Shown: piece by piece, positions 8,587 through 16,997 of the stretch
How positions within the stretch are numbered: position 1 is the first letter of the stretch
Layout of the letters: every line of letters starts with the position of its first letter
NCBI RefSeq assembly: GCF_004335015.1
Contig: NZ_RQRU01000008.1
Coordinates: 1-64,000, forward strand
Source: Psychrobacter pygoscelis
Lineage (GTDB): Bacteria; Pseudomonadota; Gammaproteobacteria; Pseudomonadales; Moraxellaceae
Direction of reading: 5' to 3'
Length of the DNA stretch: 64,000 nt
Program-made: the position numbers and the translations under genes
The notes under the pieces: generated by a model
The model's input: the letters and a program-made list of their open reading frames with translations, nothing else
The model's database searches: none
What the model was told of the DNA's origin: nothing

Positions 8587-9840
8587 ATGTTAGACCAGCA
8601 CCACACCACCATCACCCTGCCCCGAGGCAATCTTGACCTGACCTACCAAATCAAGCCAACCACAAGCTCACAGCAGCCCTATCAATTGGATGACTTACTC
8701 GGCTTCGCTCAGCGCATCAATCCTAAGCGCGCGTTTTTATTCGTCTCCAAAGTCTTAGGTCGCCATATTCCAGTTGCGCCCAGTATCATGCGTCGTGCTT
8801 TTACTGACTTAGCTAATTTACTTCCTGATAACCTACCAGAGCCAATCCTCGTCGTCGGTATGGCAGAGACAGCAGTAGGGCTATCGGCAGGGGTTCATCA
8901 AGCCCTACAATCACGCTATGCTAAGGCGATACTGCTCAACTCTACCCGTCACGCACAAGCTAATGGCACGCTTTTCACCACCTTTAGCGAAGACCATAGT
9001 CATGCCAGCAGCCATTTGATCTATCAAAGTGATGACGCAGCCGTTCGAGCGCAGTTACTAGCAAGCAAAACCCTTATCATGGTCGATGACGAAGCTTCCA
9101 CGGGCAATACCTGTGTCAATGTTGTCACTGCCTTACGCGAGGCTGGTCTAACTCAACTTGAGCAAGTTCGTCTCACCACCTTGGTCGATTGGTCGTTAGG
9201 TAGTTCTGATACGGATGACCATATCGCAGACAGGCTGGTCGGAATTGATTTCCATCGTCATCACTTGTTAGCGGGTGCTTGGCATTGGACCGACGCCCCA
9301 AACCCTAAATCTATTACCATGCCTAGTGTTGATACCACAGAGGCAGGTACTCAGCCACTCGGGCATACAGGAAACTGGGGACGGCAGCCAACGCTAGACA
9401 GCACCGATGGCTTTGCGCCTTATTTAGCACAGTTTGAATTAGCTTTTGCTCGTTTTGCGCATCAAGATAAATTTGACGCAGCCAACTTGCCTAGACGTAT
9501 TTTAGTATTGGGCAGCAATGAATTTGTTTGGCTACCTTTCTTACTGGCAGAGCATTTAGAACAGCAGTTAGAGAGCCAAGATCAAGATAGCCATGGTCAT
9601 AGCCACAATCCTACGGTAAAGTTCAGCGCCCTAACTCGCTCCCCGATAGCACTCGGCGGTGCCATTACTACTATGATGAGCTTTAGCGATAATTATGGCC
9701 TGGGTATGACCAATTTTGTCTATAACGTCAATCCTAATGATTGGGACTTAATTATCTTGTGTGTGGAGACGCCAGCGGCTAGCGTGGATGCTACATGGCA
9801 AGAGTTGGATAATGTACTGGTGGTCAGTCCGCAGGTCTGA
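8587..9840 (+). CDS. Phosphoribosyltransferase with TRSP-like C-terminal domain (Ter cluster)
   Basis: The N-terminal two-thirds (about 1-220) is a type I PRTase fold with the PRPP-binding loop MVDDEASTGNTC around residues 165-176, and LVVGMAETAVGLSAG near residue 90. After a linker, residues ~300-417 form a second domain (RRILVLGSNEFVWLPFLLAE ... LCVETPA) matching the TRSP-type domain I associate with Ter-linked biosynthetic loci. In that setting the enzyme is proposed to attach or exchange a base on a ribose phosphate to make a nucleoside-like metabolite. It is probably co-transcribed with the protease upstream (59-nt gap, AAGGAAA ribosome site). Confidence 0.8.
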   Translation: MLDQHHTTITLPRGNLDLTYQIKPTTSSQQPYQLDDLLGFAQRINPKRAFLFVSKVLGRHIPVAPSIMRRAFTDLANLLPDNLPEPILVVGMAETAVGLSAGVHQALQSRYAKAILLNSTRHAQANGTLFTTFSEDHSHASSHLIYQSDDAAVRAQLLASKTLIMVDDEASTGNTCVNVVTALREAGLTQLEQVRLTTLVDWSLGSSDTDDHIADRLVGIDFHRHHLLAGAWHWTDAPNPKSITMPSVDTTEAGTQPLGHTGNWGRQPTLDSTDGFAPYLAQFELAFARFAHQDKFDAANLPRRILVLGSNEFVWLPFLLAEHLEQQLESQDQDSHGHSHNPTVKFSALTRSPIALGGAITTMMSFSDNYGLGMTNFVYNVNPNDWDLIILCVETPAASVDATWQELDNVLVVSPQV

Positions 9841-9891
9841 GGACTAACGGCGAACATAAAAATGTTTTTATAACATGAGATAGCCCCTTCC

Positions 9892-9909
9892 TATTTAGAG
9901 GTAGGGGCT
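9892..9909 (+). terminator. Hairpin after the PRTase gene
   Basis: AGCCCCT/AGGGGCT form a 7-bp stem about 50 nt after the PRTase stop. There is little T-tract, so intrinsic termination would be weak. It lies between this gene and the convergent NADAR-like gene. Confidence 0.4.
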
Positions 9910-9971
9910 GTTGAGATAAGATAAGATCACTTAAACATAGCTACTCAGATTAGCTCATGGTCTCACGGGTT

Positions 9972-10700
9972 CTATTCTCCTTCAAATAGATACTCTGTAT
10001 TACTTACTGGAAACTCACTATATAAATTAAAGAAATCTATCGGCTCAGCGATTTTATCGAGTAGCTCTCTTTTTTTAAGGGCGACAAACATAGCGAGCGA
10101 ATATGCCTCACAATGGACAGCGCGCTTTGGATTAAACGTCATATCGGTAAAGGCCTGATACTGCATAAGCTCATCGTGCAGCTGAGAATTTTGCTTCAGC
10201 GCATTCACATAAAGCCAATCATAAAATGCTGTCAAAGGCCCGACATCCCATTCTATACCCTGAAACTTGTAGCCAATTAATTTACCTGAATTCTGTAGTC
10301 GCTCATCTTTTCTGGCTTTTCTAGGCGGCACCGTCAGTAAATCTGTATAAGGGCCACCATGCTCAAATACTTTACTACTTTGAAAGATATTTTCGACGCT
10401 ATATTGTTGACCAGTATCTTGATCTGTCAGCTTTAAATAAAAGCCACTCAGTGGCACGCTCAGCTTATCTTTAGACTTACTAGATAATTCTAAAACCTTT
10501 TTAAAGCCATATTTTTTGCGAATGACAGAATGGTGGTCATTGATGGACTTGCGCTTTTGTGCGCTTGAAAACCCAACATGACGCTCAAAATGTACCATAT
10601 CCGTCTTAACCAGATTGTCACTATTTACTCTAGGCATAAATACCGGTCTTTCTTCCATAGGGATATTTCTGTGTTCCATAGGGGTGTGCCTTCGTTCCAT
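9972..10700 (-). CDS. NADAR-fold protein, resembling the DarT1-associated antitoxin family (orphan)
   Basis: The 242-residue product carries RPVFMPRV near residue 18, SVENIFQSSKVF at 101-112, GGPYTDLL just after it, TAFYDWLYVNAL and TDMTFNPKRAVHCEAYSLA. The SVEN-x-FQ-x-x-K pattern is the NADAR core. The whole arrangement matches, from memory, proteins named DarT1-associated NADAR antitoxins, which remove ADP-ribose from DNA modified by the DarT1 toxin. No DarT-like gene is adjacent, so it would be an orphan antitoxin or have another role. It lies opposite to and inside the Ter-like block. The start at 10700 is supported by AAGG eight nt upstream, although the next two ATGs are near-duplicates of this region. 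Confidence 0.55.
   Translation of the reverse strand: MERRHTPMEHRNIPMEERPVFMPRVNSDNLVKTDMVHFERHVGFSSAQKRKSINDHHSVIRKKYGFKKVLELSSKSKDKLSVPLSGFYLKLTDQDTGQQYSVENIFQSSKVFEHGGPYTDLLTVPPRKARKDERLQNSGKLIGYKFQGIEWDVGPLTAFYDWLYVNALKQNSQLHDELMQYQAFTDMTFNPKRAVHCEAYSLAMFVALKKRELLDKIAEPIDFFNLYSEFPVSNTEYLFEGE
10638..10700 (-). repeat. Three 21-bp tandem units at the start of the NADAR-like gene
   Basis: ATGGAA recurs at exactly 21-nt steps (first bases at 10700, 10679 and 10658), each time preceded by C-rich sequence ending in CT. The units encode MERRHTP, MEHRNIP and MEERPVF. The first two ATGs both have AAGGCAC 8-9 nt upstream, so the ribosome site and start codon appear to have been tandemly duplicated. 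Only the last unit leads into the conserved RPVF motif. Confidence 0.7.
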
Positions 10701-11638
10701 AGCGAGTGCCTTATACTATATCGATGGTCAGCTATAAATTCTGTTAATTACTGCTCAACATATCAGGCTTGATGCAGATTGGCTATAGCGTCAAAATAAT
10801 TGTGGCAAACTAACAGAAACCAGCTTAGCTTTCTAGTCTTTCTTAGCGATTAGGGACAATCGGAGCAAATAAGAGGCCTGTCAATTGAGAAAAGATTTTA
10901 AAAGCTGAGTAATACCACTTCCATTAGCCCCTAACGGCATTCATTATTCTAAGTACCGCTACTGCTTAAATGTTGGCTACTATTTAGAACGTGTCGATGC
11001 GATGAGGTTAAGGATTAATAATAGGCTAGTAATCATTCTTTAATAGCTTTGTGCTAGTATGAAATGACGCTACCAGCTTTAGCGACTGTTCTGCCAATCG
11101 TGAGTTAATTGGGTACTTGCAGTCATGGCTACTCATGATGGAAATGTAATGCCGATGCTCACGCTCAATCTAGACACCGATACCCATCTAATGCTACAAG
11201 AGTCGACAGTGTAGATTGGCCTTGCTGAAGACGAGTTCTTAGTCCAGCTCATTTATCATCATCGGCTGCTCCTTTATGCAGCAACGTCAGAAGACGATAA
11301 GTCCAAACCAATAGCGACTCAAGAGAGAGCAGCCACAGTAAGCTCTCCCACGGACTGGGCAACGAAGTGTCAAAAGTGTGAATAACACGCTATTAACAAA
11401 CTCTCGCCATTAGGGTGTCTATAACCCTAACTGGTTCTATAATAGTGCTATTTTGATCATACTGCTGCGGCGCTCTTCGCCCATTAGCGGTTAATGCCAC
11501 CCTCTACCTGAGCTGCTAGAACTCGCTTCGGCTTAGACATATTGTGTCTATACCTCTGATAGATGCTCTAACCGTACGAAGATAGCACCATAGAGATTTA
11601 TCATTGAACAATGAAACAATTGGAATAATAAACCCAGA
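10701..11638. other. Gene-poor, apparently decayed stretch inside the Ter-like cluster
   Basis: No intact gene is visible in 938 nt between the NADAR-like gene and the HAD gene. Short open stretches without proper starts occur, such as HYSKYRYCLNVGYYLERV near 10943, besides the interrupted frame at 11125. The position would suit a lost cluster gene, for example an ATP-grasp enzyme or a DarT partner, but nothing in the sequence identifies one. Confidence 0.4.
11125..11385 (+). pseudogene. Possible small decayed gene with one internal stop
   Basis: A single frame reads MATHDGNVMPMLTLNLDTDT, continues to a TAG at 11212, then resumes with IGLAEDEFLVQLIYHHRLLL and ends at TAA 11383-11385. Apart from the TAG it stays open for 87 codons. 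I do not recognise the protein and see no strong ribosome site. It could be chance, since the frame is short. Confidence 0.25.
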
Positions 11639-12478
11639 ATGATGCAAAATTCCCCAACGGCTATGCCCACTTACTTTCAGCCCAGTCACAAGATTATTCT
11701 ACCCTACGCCTTAATGGATTTGGACGACACATTATTTCAGACCCAGCGTAAAATAGATGTTTGGGACTTGCCCACTAGCGATGCCGATAAGCTGGTTTGC
11801 GCCTCAGTAAATAAGCAAAATGAGCCGCTTAGCTTTATGAGTATCCGCCAAGCCACGATGTTTAATTGGCTGCTTGCCAGCACCGAGCTTATCGCAGTCA
11901 CTGCCCGAGACACTACAGAGATTAAGCGGGTTAAATTACCCTTTAATAGTTGGCAAGTTTTGACCCACGGTGCAGTTATTATCCAGCCAGACGGGACACG
12001 GCAGCCTGACTGGCAAGCGCAAATACGCTCTGAGCTTGCCCCGCTACAAGAGCAGCTAAGCCAATTAATCGATGCTATCGCAGCTTTCAACGATACTCAG
12101 AATGCTGAGCTAAAGCTGACAGTCCATGACGACATTTTTTGTGATGAGCGGCTCATCATCTATCTCGCGGTCAAACACTCACAACGAGACCATCAAGCGT
12201 TAGCCGACTTTGCCACTCAACTGTCTGAATTAAGCGCCAATATAACTGACGACTTTTATATTCATCTCAATGCTAATAATATGGCAATCTTACCGCACAG
12301 CATTCATAAGCAGCACGCGGTACAGTTCTTATTAGAGCATTGCCTCGATAACAAGCGGCCAAGTTTTGGCTTTGGCGATAGCTTAGCGGATTTGCCATTT
12401 TTGCAGTTATTAGATTGGTACGGTACTCCCAATCATGGTCAACTGCATGAGCGCTTTAAAAGACAGTCACTTGAGTGA
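11639..12478 (+). CDS. HAD-superfamily hydrolase of the Ter-like cluster
   Basis: Predicted cytoplasmic phosphatase. The HAD nucleophile motif DLDDTL is at residues 27-32, with nucleophile Asp27 and Asp29 as general acid. Motif II-like TARD is near residue 87, and motif IV GDSLAD is near residue 246. The 279-residue length and internal cap fit Cof/sucrose-phosphatase-like members. HAD enzymes are regular parts of Ter-linked biosynthetic loci, where they are proposed to dephosphorylate a nucleoside-like intermediate. It is co-directional with the StiP/PELOTA gene 86 nt downstream. It is separated from the PRTase by the inverted NADAR gene and the decayed stretch. Confidence 0.8.
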   Translation: MMQNSPTAMPTYFQPSHKIILPYALMDLDDTLFQTQRKIDVWDLPTSDADKLVCASVNKQNEPLSFMSIRQATMFNWLLASTELIAVTARDTTEIKRVKLPFNSWQVLTHGAVIIQPDGTRQPDWQAQIRSELAPLQEQLSQLIDAIAAFNDTQNAELKLTVHDDIFCDERLIIYLAVKHSQRDHQALADFATQLSELSANITDDFYIHLNANNMAILPHSIHKQHAVQFLLEHCLDNKRPSFGFGDSLADLPFLQLLDWYGTPNHGQLHERFKRQSLE

Positions 12479-12564
12479 AAAGCTGTGTTAGAACAGTCAA
12501 TTAAGATAAGCTAGGAAAGCTTCTCGCAACCTCTAAATCTCTACCCCTTACTGATTATAATGTT

Positions 12565-13755
12565 ATGACGCAAATCAAGACACCCAAACTTACCGTTCAA
12601 TCAGGTAGCTATCACAGTGACGACGTCACATTATTTCTCGATATCGTCGATAAAGACAGCGTTGCCAATGTACCCGTGCGGCAAAAAGAAGCGTTGATCC
12701 AATCCGGCGCTCAGCATTATTCAGACATGCTGACCCTAGAGAAAGCGCCGAGCGATACCCACGAGCAGCTATACCGTCAAGCCTTGGCGCAAGGGCGCGA
12801 CAGGATGGCGTCGGATATTAGCAATATCGCCCATACCTTGCATGAACTGTTCAAAGATAAAGTGACAACAGTAGCGCCGTTGGTAATCGTCAGCTTGGTG
12901 CGAGCGGGTCTGCCTATTGGGGTTTTATTACAGCGAGCACTGGCTGATTCAAGCGCCTCTTATTCGCTGCCCAGCCGTCACTATGGTATGAGTATCATCC
13001 GTGATCGTGGTCTTGACCCTGTCGCTATGCAGATGCTACTTGATACACATCCTAATAGCCCCATCATATTCGTCGATGGTTGGACCGGCAAAGGTGCTAT
13101 CTACGGTGAGTTGGTACGCAGTCTTGCGACTTACGCTGACCACCAGCATCAATGTCACAGCAATATCTTTCATCAAAACCAGTCCAATAATAACAATGTG
13201 ATACCGTTAGTGACGCTAGCTGACCCCGCGGGTGTGGCTTGGCTGGCTGCGAGTAACGATGATTGGTTGATTCCGTCAGGACTACTAGGCAGTACGGTAT
13301 CAGGACTGATATCAAGGACGCTCTTTACTGAGCCATCAGCGGACTTATCCCAAGGTCTGCACCGCAGCGTGCTATACCACGACTTAGCTAAATTTGACCA
13401 TAGTCTCGACTTCATCGACACCATTGAGTCCGCGCGGCTATCGCTAAATAATTCGGACTTCATAGCCACGAGACTACCGACACATCAGCAGCCTCGGTAC
13501 AGCACTAGAGCCGTTATTGACAAGCTTGCGATGCGCTATCACATCGACAATATGAACCGCATTAAGCCGACCATTGCTGAAGCTACACGAGCGCTACTGC
13601 GGCGTGACCCTGAGCGCGTGTTACTTGCTAGTGCCGAGCACCCCGACACGACTTTACTGCGGCATTTGTGCTCGCAAAAGCATGTTGATGTTCAGATAGT
13701 TGGTGAGCAGATTCTACCTTATCAAGCCGTGACGATTATCAAAAAACGTGATTAA
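12565..13755 (+). CDS. StiP-family protein with PRTase-like core and C-terminal PELOTA RNA-binding domain
   Basis: The 396-residue product matches, from memory, proteins annotated as cysteine protease StiP from Ter-linked clusters. What I see is closer to a phosphoribosyltransferase core: IVSLVRAGLPIGVLLQRAL near residue 110 and IIFVDGWTGKGAIYGEL near residue 168, where VDGWTGKG sits at the PRPP-loop position. I see no convincing Cys-His catalytic pair. The last ~85 residues (from STRAVIDKLAM) form a PELOTA-type RNA-binding domain. A role in moving a base on an RNA or nucleotide substrate is a reasonable inference. A TATAAT lies only four nt before the ATG. Confidence 0.78.
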   Translation: MTQIKTPKLTVQSGSYHSDDVTLFLDIVDKDSVANVPVRQKEALIQSGAQHYSDMLTLEKAPSDTHEQLYRQALAQGRDRMASDISNIAHTLHELFKDKVTTVAPLVIVSLVRAGLPIGVLLQRALADSSASYSLPSRHYGMSIIRDRGLDPVAMQMLLDTHPNSPIIFVDGWTGKGAIYGELVRSLATYADHQHQCHSNIFHQNQSNNNNVIPLVTLADPAGVAWLAASNDDWLIPSGLLGSTVSGLISRTLFTEPSADLSQGLHRSVLYHDLAKFDHSLDFIDTIESARLSLNNSDFIATRLPTHQQPRYSTRAVIDKLAMRYHIDNMNRIKPTIAEATRALLRRDPERVLLASAEHPDTTLLRHLCSQKHVDVQIVGEQILPYQAVTIIKKRD

Positions 13756-13903
13756 TGATAGATTTCAATTAGTTTGTTCTAATTGCTAAATCAGTCTATT
13801 TTTTCACTGGCATAATAACCGCGCTATCCTTTATTATGCGCCTTTAATCTGCCACGACTATTTTCAATACCTCCGATACCCTTACAAGAGCCTAGCACCC
13901 TTT

Positions 13904-14971
13904 ATGTCATACAGCCAGCCGCCGACCCTAACCATGTTTGACACGACCAAGCATGCGGATATCGTCAACCCTACTCCTCTACATACTGAGCTGCGTCGTA
14001 GTTCGGTACATCCTTACGCCCTTGGCGCAAGCCTTTATATGCCAGCGACGCGCACTGATATTTGGCAAGTGATTAACCGTGTTAAGCTTGGCAATATCAA
14101 TAGCGTCATCATATGCTTAGAAGACTCAGTAAGTGAGACGGATGTAGAGATAGCGCTAACTCAACTACAAAGCTTACTGACAACTTGGGCGCAGCACCTC
14201 CAGACATTATCGGCTGATGGTGATAATAGCGCAGCTACCAATACCACAAGCGACGCCTTTGATCGACCGCTAGTATTTGTGCGGCCACGGCATCCGCAGA
14301 TGCTCAGACAGCTGGCGGATTTTGACCATATCGACCTGCTTGACGGCTTTGTGCTGCCCAAAGTCGATATGACTAGCCTATCGAATTGGCGCATGGCCTG
14401 TCAGTACATCTCGCCGCACAGTCTGCTGATGCCGACACTCGAGACTGGTGCGTTATTTAATCCAATTCACAATCAAGAGATGGCCGTCGCTCTTAAAGAA
14501 GCCTTTGACCAAGCCGTATTCGCCCTACGTATCGGTGGCAACGATCTATTCGCGGCGTTGCGCCTACGCCGACCTAAGAATACTAGTGTTTATAACACTC
14601 CCATCGGTACGCTAATCTCTCAGCTGCTAGGCTGCTTTGTGCCCTATGGTTTTTACCTAACGGCTCCTGTCTTTGAGTATCTCGACCAGCCTACCCTCTT
14701 TATGCAAGAGCTAATGCAGGATGTCTCGCTTGGATTGGTTGGCAAGACCGTCATCCATCCATCGCAGATTGCACTGGTGCATCAAGCGTTTCGTGTCCCT
14801 GCCACTGTATATGACGAGGCGCAAGCCATACTCGATATAGAAGCTAAGGCAGTATTCAAGTACAACAACACGATGCTCGAGCCTGCTACCCACCGAGCTT
14901 GGGCAGAAGAGACTAGCAAACGCGCTGCAACCTTTGGCATCGTAACCGATAGCGTCGGTAAGTTTGATTAA
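13904..14971 (+). CDS. HpcH/HpaI aldolase / citrate-lyase-like enzyme of the Ter-like cluster
   Basis: A 355-residue TIM-barrel C-C lyase of the citrate-lyase-beta/HpcH group. Visible landmarks are GASLYMPATR, the acidic IICLEDSVSE, the substrate-binding Arg in FVRPRHP, FVLPKVD, the metal-binding Glu in MPTLETG, RIGGNDLFAALRLRR and GKTVIHPSQI. In citrate lyase relatives these handle acyl-CoA or pyruvate-type substrates with Mg2+. Members of this family recur in Ter-linked loci, where the product is unknown. The gap from the StiP/PELOTA gene is 148 nt without a strong terminator, so co-transcription is possible. Confidence 0.82.
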   Translation: MSYSQPPTLTMFDTTKHADIVNPTPLHTELRRSSVHPYALGASLYMPATRTDIWQVINRVKLGNINSVIICLEDSVSETDVEIALTQLQSLLTTWAQHLQTLSADGDNSAATNTTSDAFDRPLVFVRPRHPQMLRQLADFDHIDLLDGFVLPKVDMTSLSNWRMACQYISPHSLLMPTLETGALFNPIHNQEMAVALKEAFDQAVFALRIGGNDLFAALRLRRPKNTSVYNTPIGTLISQLLGCFVPYGFYLTAPVFEYLDQPTLFMQELMQDVSLGLVGKTVIHPSQIALVHQAFRVPATVYDEAQAILDIEAKAVFKYNNTMLEPATHRAWAEETSKRAATFGIVTDSVGKFD

Positions 14972-15146
14972 TGACATGCTACTTCTCTGTATTAAACCGC
15001 AGCCTTTTTATAACTTTTGAAAATTTTATGATTAACTTATGCCGCTCTAAGCAGCGGCAACCTTCAAAATGACTGTCATTAAAGACTGGTGGTCATTGAA
15101 GCTCCAACAATTAAGAATTCACACTTAAATAATAAGAGAGACCCCT

Positions 15147-16202
15147 ATGATCTATAGCTTTTTAAACGACTATAGCGAAAGCGCCCATCCTGATATTCTA
15201 GCCGCTCTTCAAGACTCACACTTGCAGCAGCATACTGGCTACGGCTTTGATGACTACTCTGAGCAGGTTCGCGAGAACTTACGCCAGCAGCTAGGTAATG
15301 ACGACCAGCATAACGACATCGCCATTCATTTTGGTATCACTGGTACGCAGGCCAATCTGGTCTGTATCGCCGCCATGCTCTCTCCTATTGACGGCATTAT
15401 CGCTTGTACGTCCGGTCATATCGCCGTCAACGAAGCGGGCGCGATTGAAGCCACCGGTCATAAGGTCATTACCACCCACGCGACCGATGGTAAGCTAACC
15501 GTCGAAGCGATTGAAGAGATTCGCCAACGCCATGCCTTTAAGCCGCACGTCGTCCGTGCCAAGGCCGTCTATATCTCCAATGCCACTGAGCTGGGAACGG
15601 TCTATAGCTACGACGAGCTGGCGCAGCTGTCTGCCTATTGCCGTGATCACGATATGTACCTATTTATCGATGGCGCGCGTCTTGGGGCGGCACTGGCCAG
15701 TGACGCGCAGCAAGCCCAAGTTACCTTAGCGGATATTGCTAAGTTTGCCGATATATTTTGGCTTGGCGGCACTAAGATGGGAGCGATGTTTGGTGAGGTA
15801 ATCATCATCCCGAATAAGCAGCTAGCCATAGATTTCAATATTTATCTGAAGCAGCACGGTGGCTTATTGGCGAAGGGTTATCTGCTCGCATTGCAGTTTG
15901 ACATTTTGCTAAGGGACAATAAATACCTAGAGATGTGTCGTCATGCCAACTCGATGGCGCAGCAACTAGCCACAGCCCTACAAGGCAAGGGTTGTGAGCT
16001 ATTCGTCAAAACGCAAAGCAATCAGGTCTTTGCCATCTTGCCGCAAGCGCTGATTGATTATCTTGAGGACTATTTTGCTTTTTATACTTGGGAAAAGCTG
16101 GATGATGACCGCAGCGTGGTCAGATTTGTGACATCTTGGGCGACGCCTCAAGCGCAGATTGATAGGTTTGTAGCGGTGTTAGAGGCTTTTAGCGGAAAAT
16201 AG
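15147..16202 (+). CDS. ltaE: Low-specificity L-threonine aldolase
   Basis: PLP enzyme splitting L-threonine or allo-threonine to glycine and acetaldehyde (beta-eliminating lyase family). The N-terminus FLNDYSESAHPDIL, the FGITGTQANL motif, FIDGARLGAAL, which holds the PLP-pairing Asp, and the Schiff-base lysine at about residue 210 in LGGTKMGAMFGE are all visible. The 351-residue length is normal. AAGAGAG precedes the ATG. It has the same direction as the Ter-like cluster but sits 175 nt away behind a small hairpin (15041-15058), so membership of that cluster is doubtful. Confidence 0.88.
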   Translation: MIYSFLNDYSESAHPDILAALQDSHLQQHTGYGFDDYSEQVRENLRQQLGNDDQHNDIAIHFGITGTQANLVCIAAMLSPIDGIIACTSGHIAVNEAGAIEATGHKVITTHATDGKLTVEAIEEIRQRHAFKPHVVRAKAVYISNATELGTVYSYDELAQLSAYCRDHDMYLFIDGARLGAALASDAQQAQVTLADIAKFADIFWLGGTKMGAMFGEVIIIPNKQLAIDFNIYLKQHGGLLAKGYLLALQFDILLRDNKYLEMCRHANSMAQQLATALQGKGCELFVKTQSNQVFAILPQALIDYLEDYFAFYTWEKLDDDRSVVRFVTSWATPQAQIDRFVAVLEAFSGK

Positions 16203-16216
16203 AGATTTAAAGGTAG

Positions 16217-16242
16217 GTTGGGTGAAGCTTGCGACACCCAAC
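16217..16242. terminator. Bidirectional hairpin between ltaE and endonuclease V gene
   Basis: GTTGGGTG and CACCCAAC form a perfect 8-bp stem around AAGCTTGCGA between two convergent genes. The motif resembles a widespread REP-like repeat (GTTGGGT..GCTTGCGA..ACCCAAC). Termination is inferred from position; T-tracts are short. Confidence 0.5.
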
Positions 16243-16273
16243 AGACAGTTTAAAACTCCATCTTCATTACCGA

Positions 16274-16783
16274 TCAATTCCGCCCCAACTGATCCACAGC
16301 GGTGAGCATAGTAGGCATCCTATGCTTACCGGCTAGATTCGCCACCAAATACTTAGCTTTATCAACTTCCATACCGACACTCGTCACGTATAGCGGATGC
16401 TTACTAATACCCCGCCAAACGGCATAGTCCTCAGTAATATCATAAAAATGGTTCTTAGCAATACCAATGATTGGCTTTTTAACGGCTAAGCTATCATAGA
16501 GATATTTGCCCAATCCTGGCTTGCTCACCCCATCTAAAAACACATACCCATCGATGATAATCACATCATAAGGGTCGTCAATCTTTTCTAGTAACGCCAG
16601 CAGACAAGGCATTTCGCGTTTATAGAACTGCCCTGATTCATAAGGGGCAACATTGTCTACTGTGACAATATGCTCGCTCAAAACTTCGTTCTGCTCGATA
16701 CCTTGGAAGCGAATACCAGATACTTTGGCAGTGCTTTGTTCACCGATATCGTTATAGAAAACATCTAAGATTAGGTAAATCAA
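16274..16783 (-). CDS. Endonuclease V-like deaminated-DNA repair enzyme (short form)
   Basis: Endonuclease V nicks DNA or RNA near inosine. At 169 residues this is shorter than the usual ~220, lacking much of the N-terminal part. The acidic catalytic set looks retained: Asp in LDVFYND near residue 7, Glu in LLALLEKI, Asp in VIIIDGYVF, and Lys in IIGIAKNHF. The family's DGHG..HPR loop is changed to DGYVFLDGVSKPG. It belongs to the Nfi-like group, but activity on inosine is inferred only. It is monocistronic and convergent with ltaE. Confidence 0.75.
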   Translation of the reverse strand: MIYLILDVFYNDIGEQSTAKVSGIRFQGIEQNEVLSEHIVTVDNVAPYESGQFYKREMPCLLALLEKIDDPYDVIIIDGYVFLDGVSKPGLGKYLYDSLAVKKPIIGIAKNHFYDITEDYAVWRGISKHPLYVTSVGMEVDKAKYLVANLAGKHRMPTMLTAVDQLGRN

Positions 16784-16997
16784 TTTGTTGCCTCTTTGGA
16801 AGCTATATTAATAGTAAAGGTTAATAGTACGCGTAAGCTGAGTATTTTGCCCAGCGTCGTTTATAACGATAAAGTACCTTTTCCAAAAAAACCAACTTCC
16901 CTTATATCCCCAACCTGATATAGTAATGAACCAATTTAACCAGCCAATAATCAAACTGTAAAACGTACCAATTGACTCACTTAAAAGGCCTTAAACT

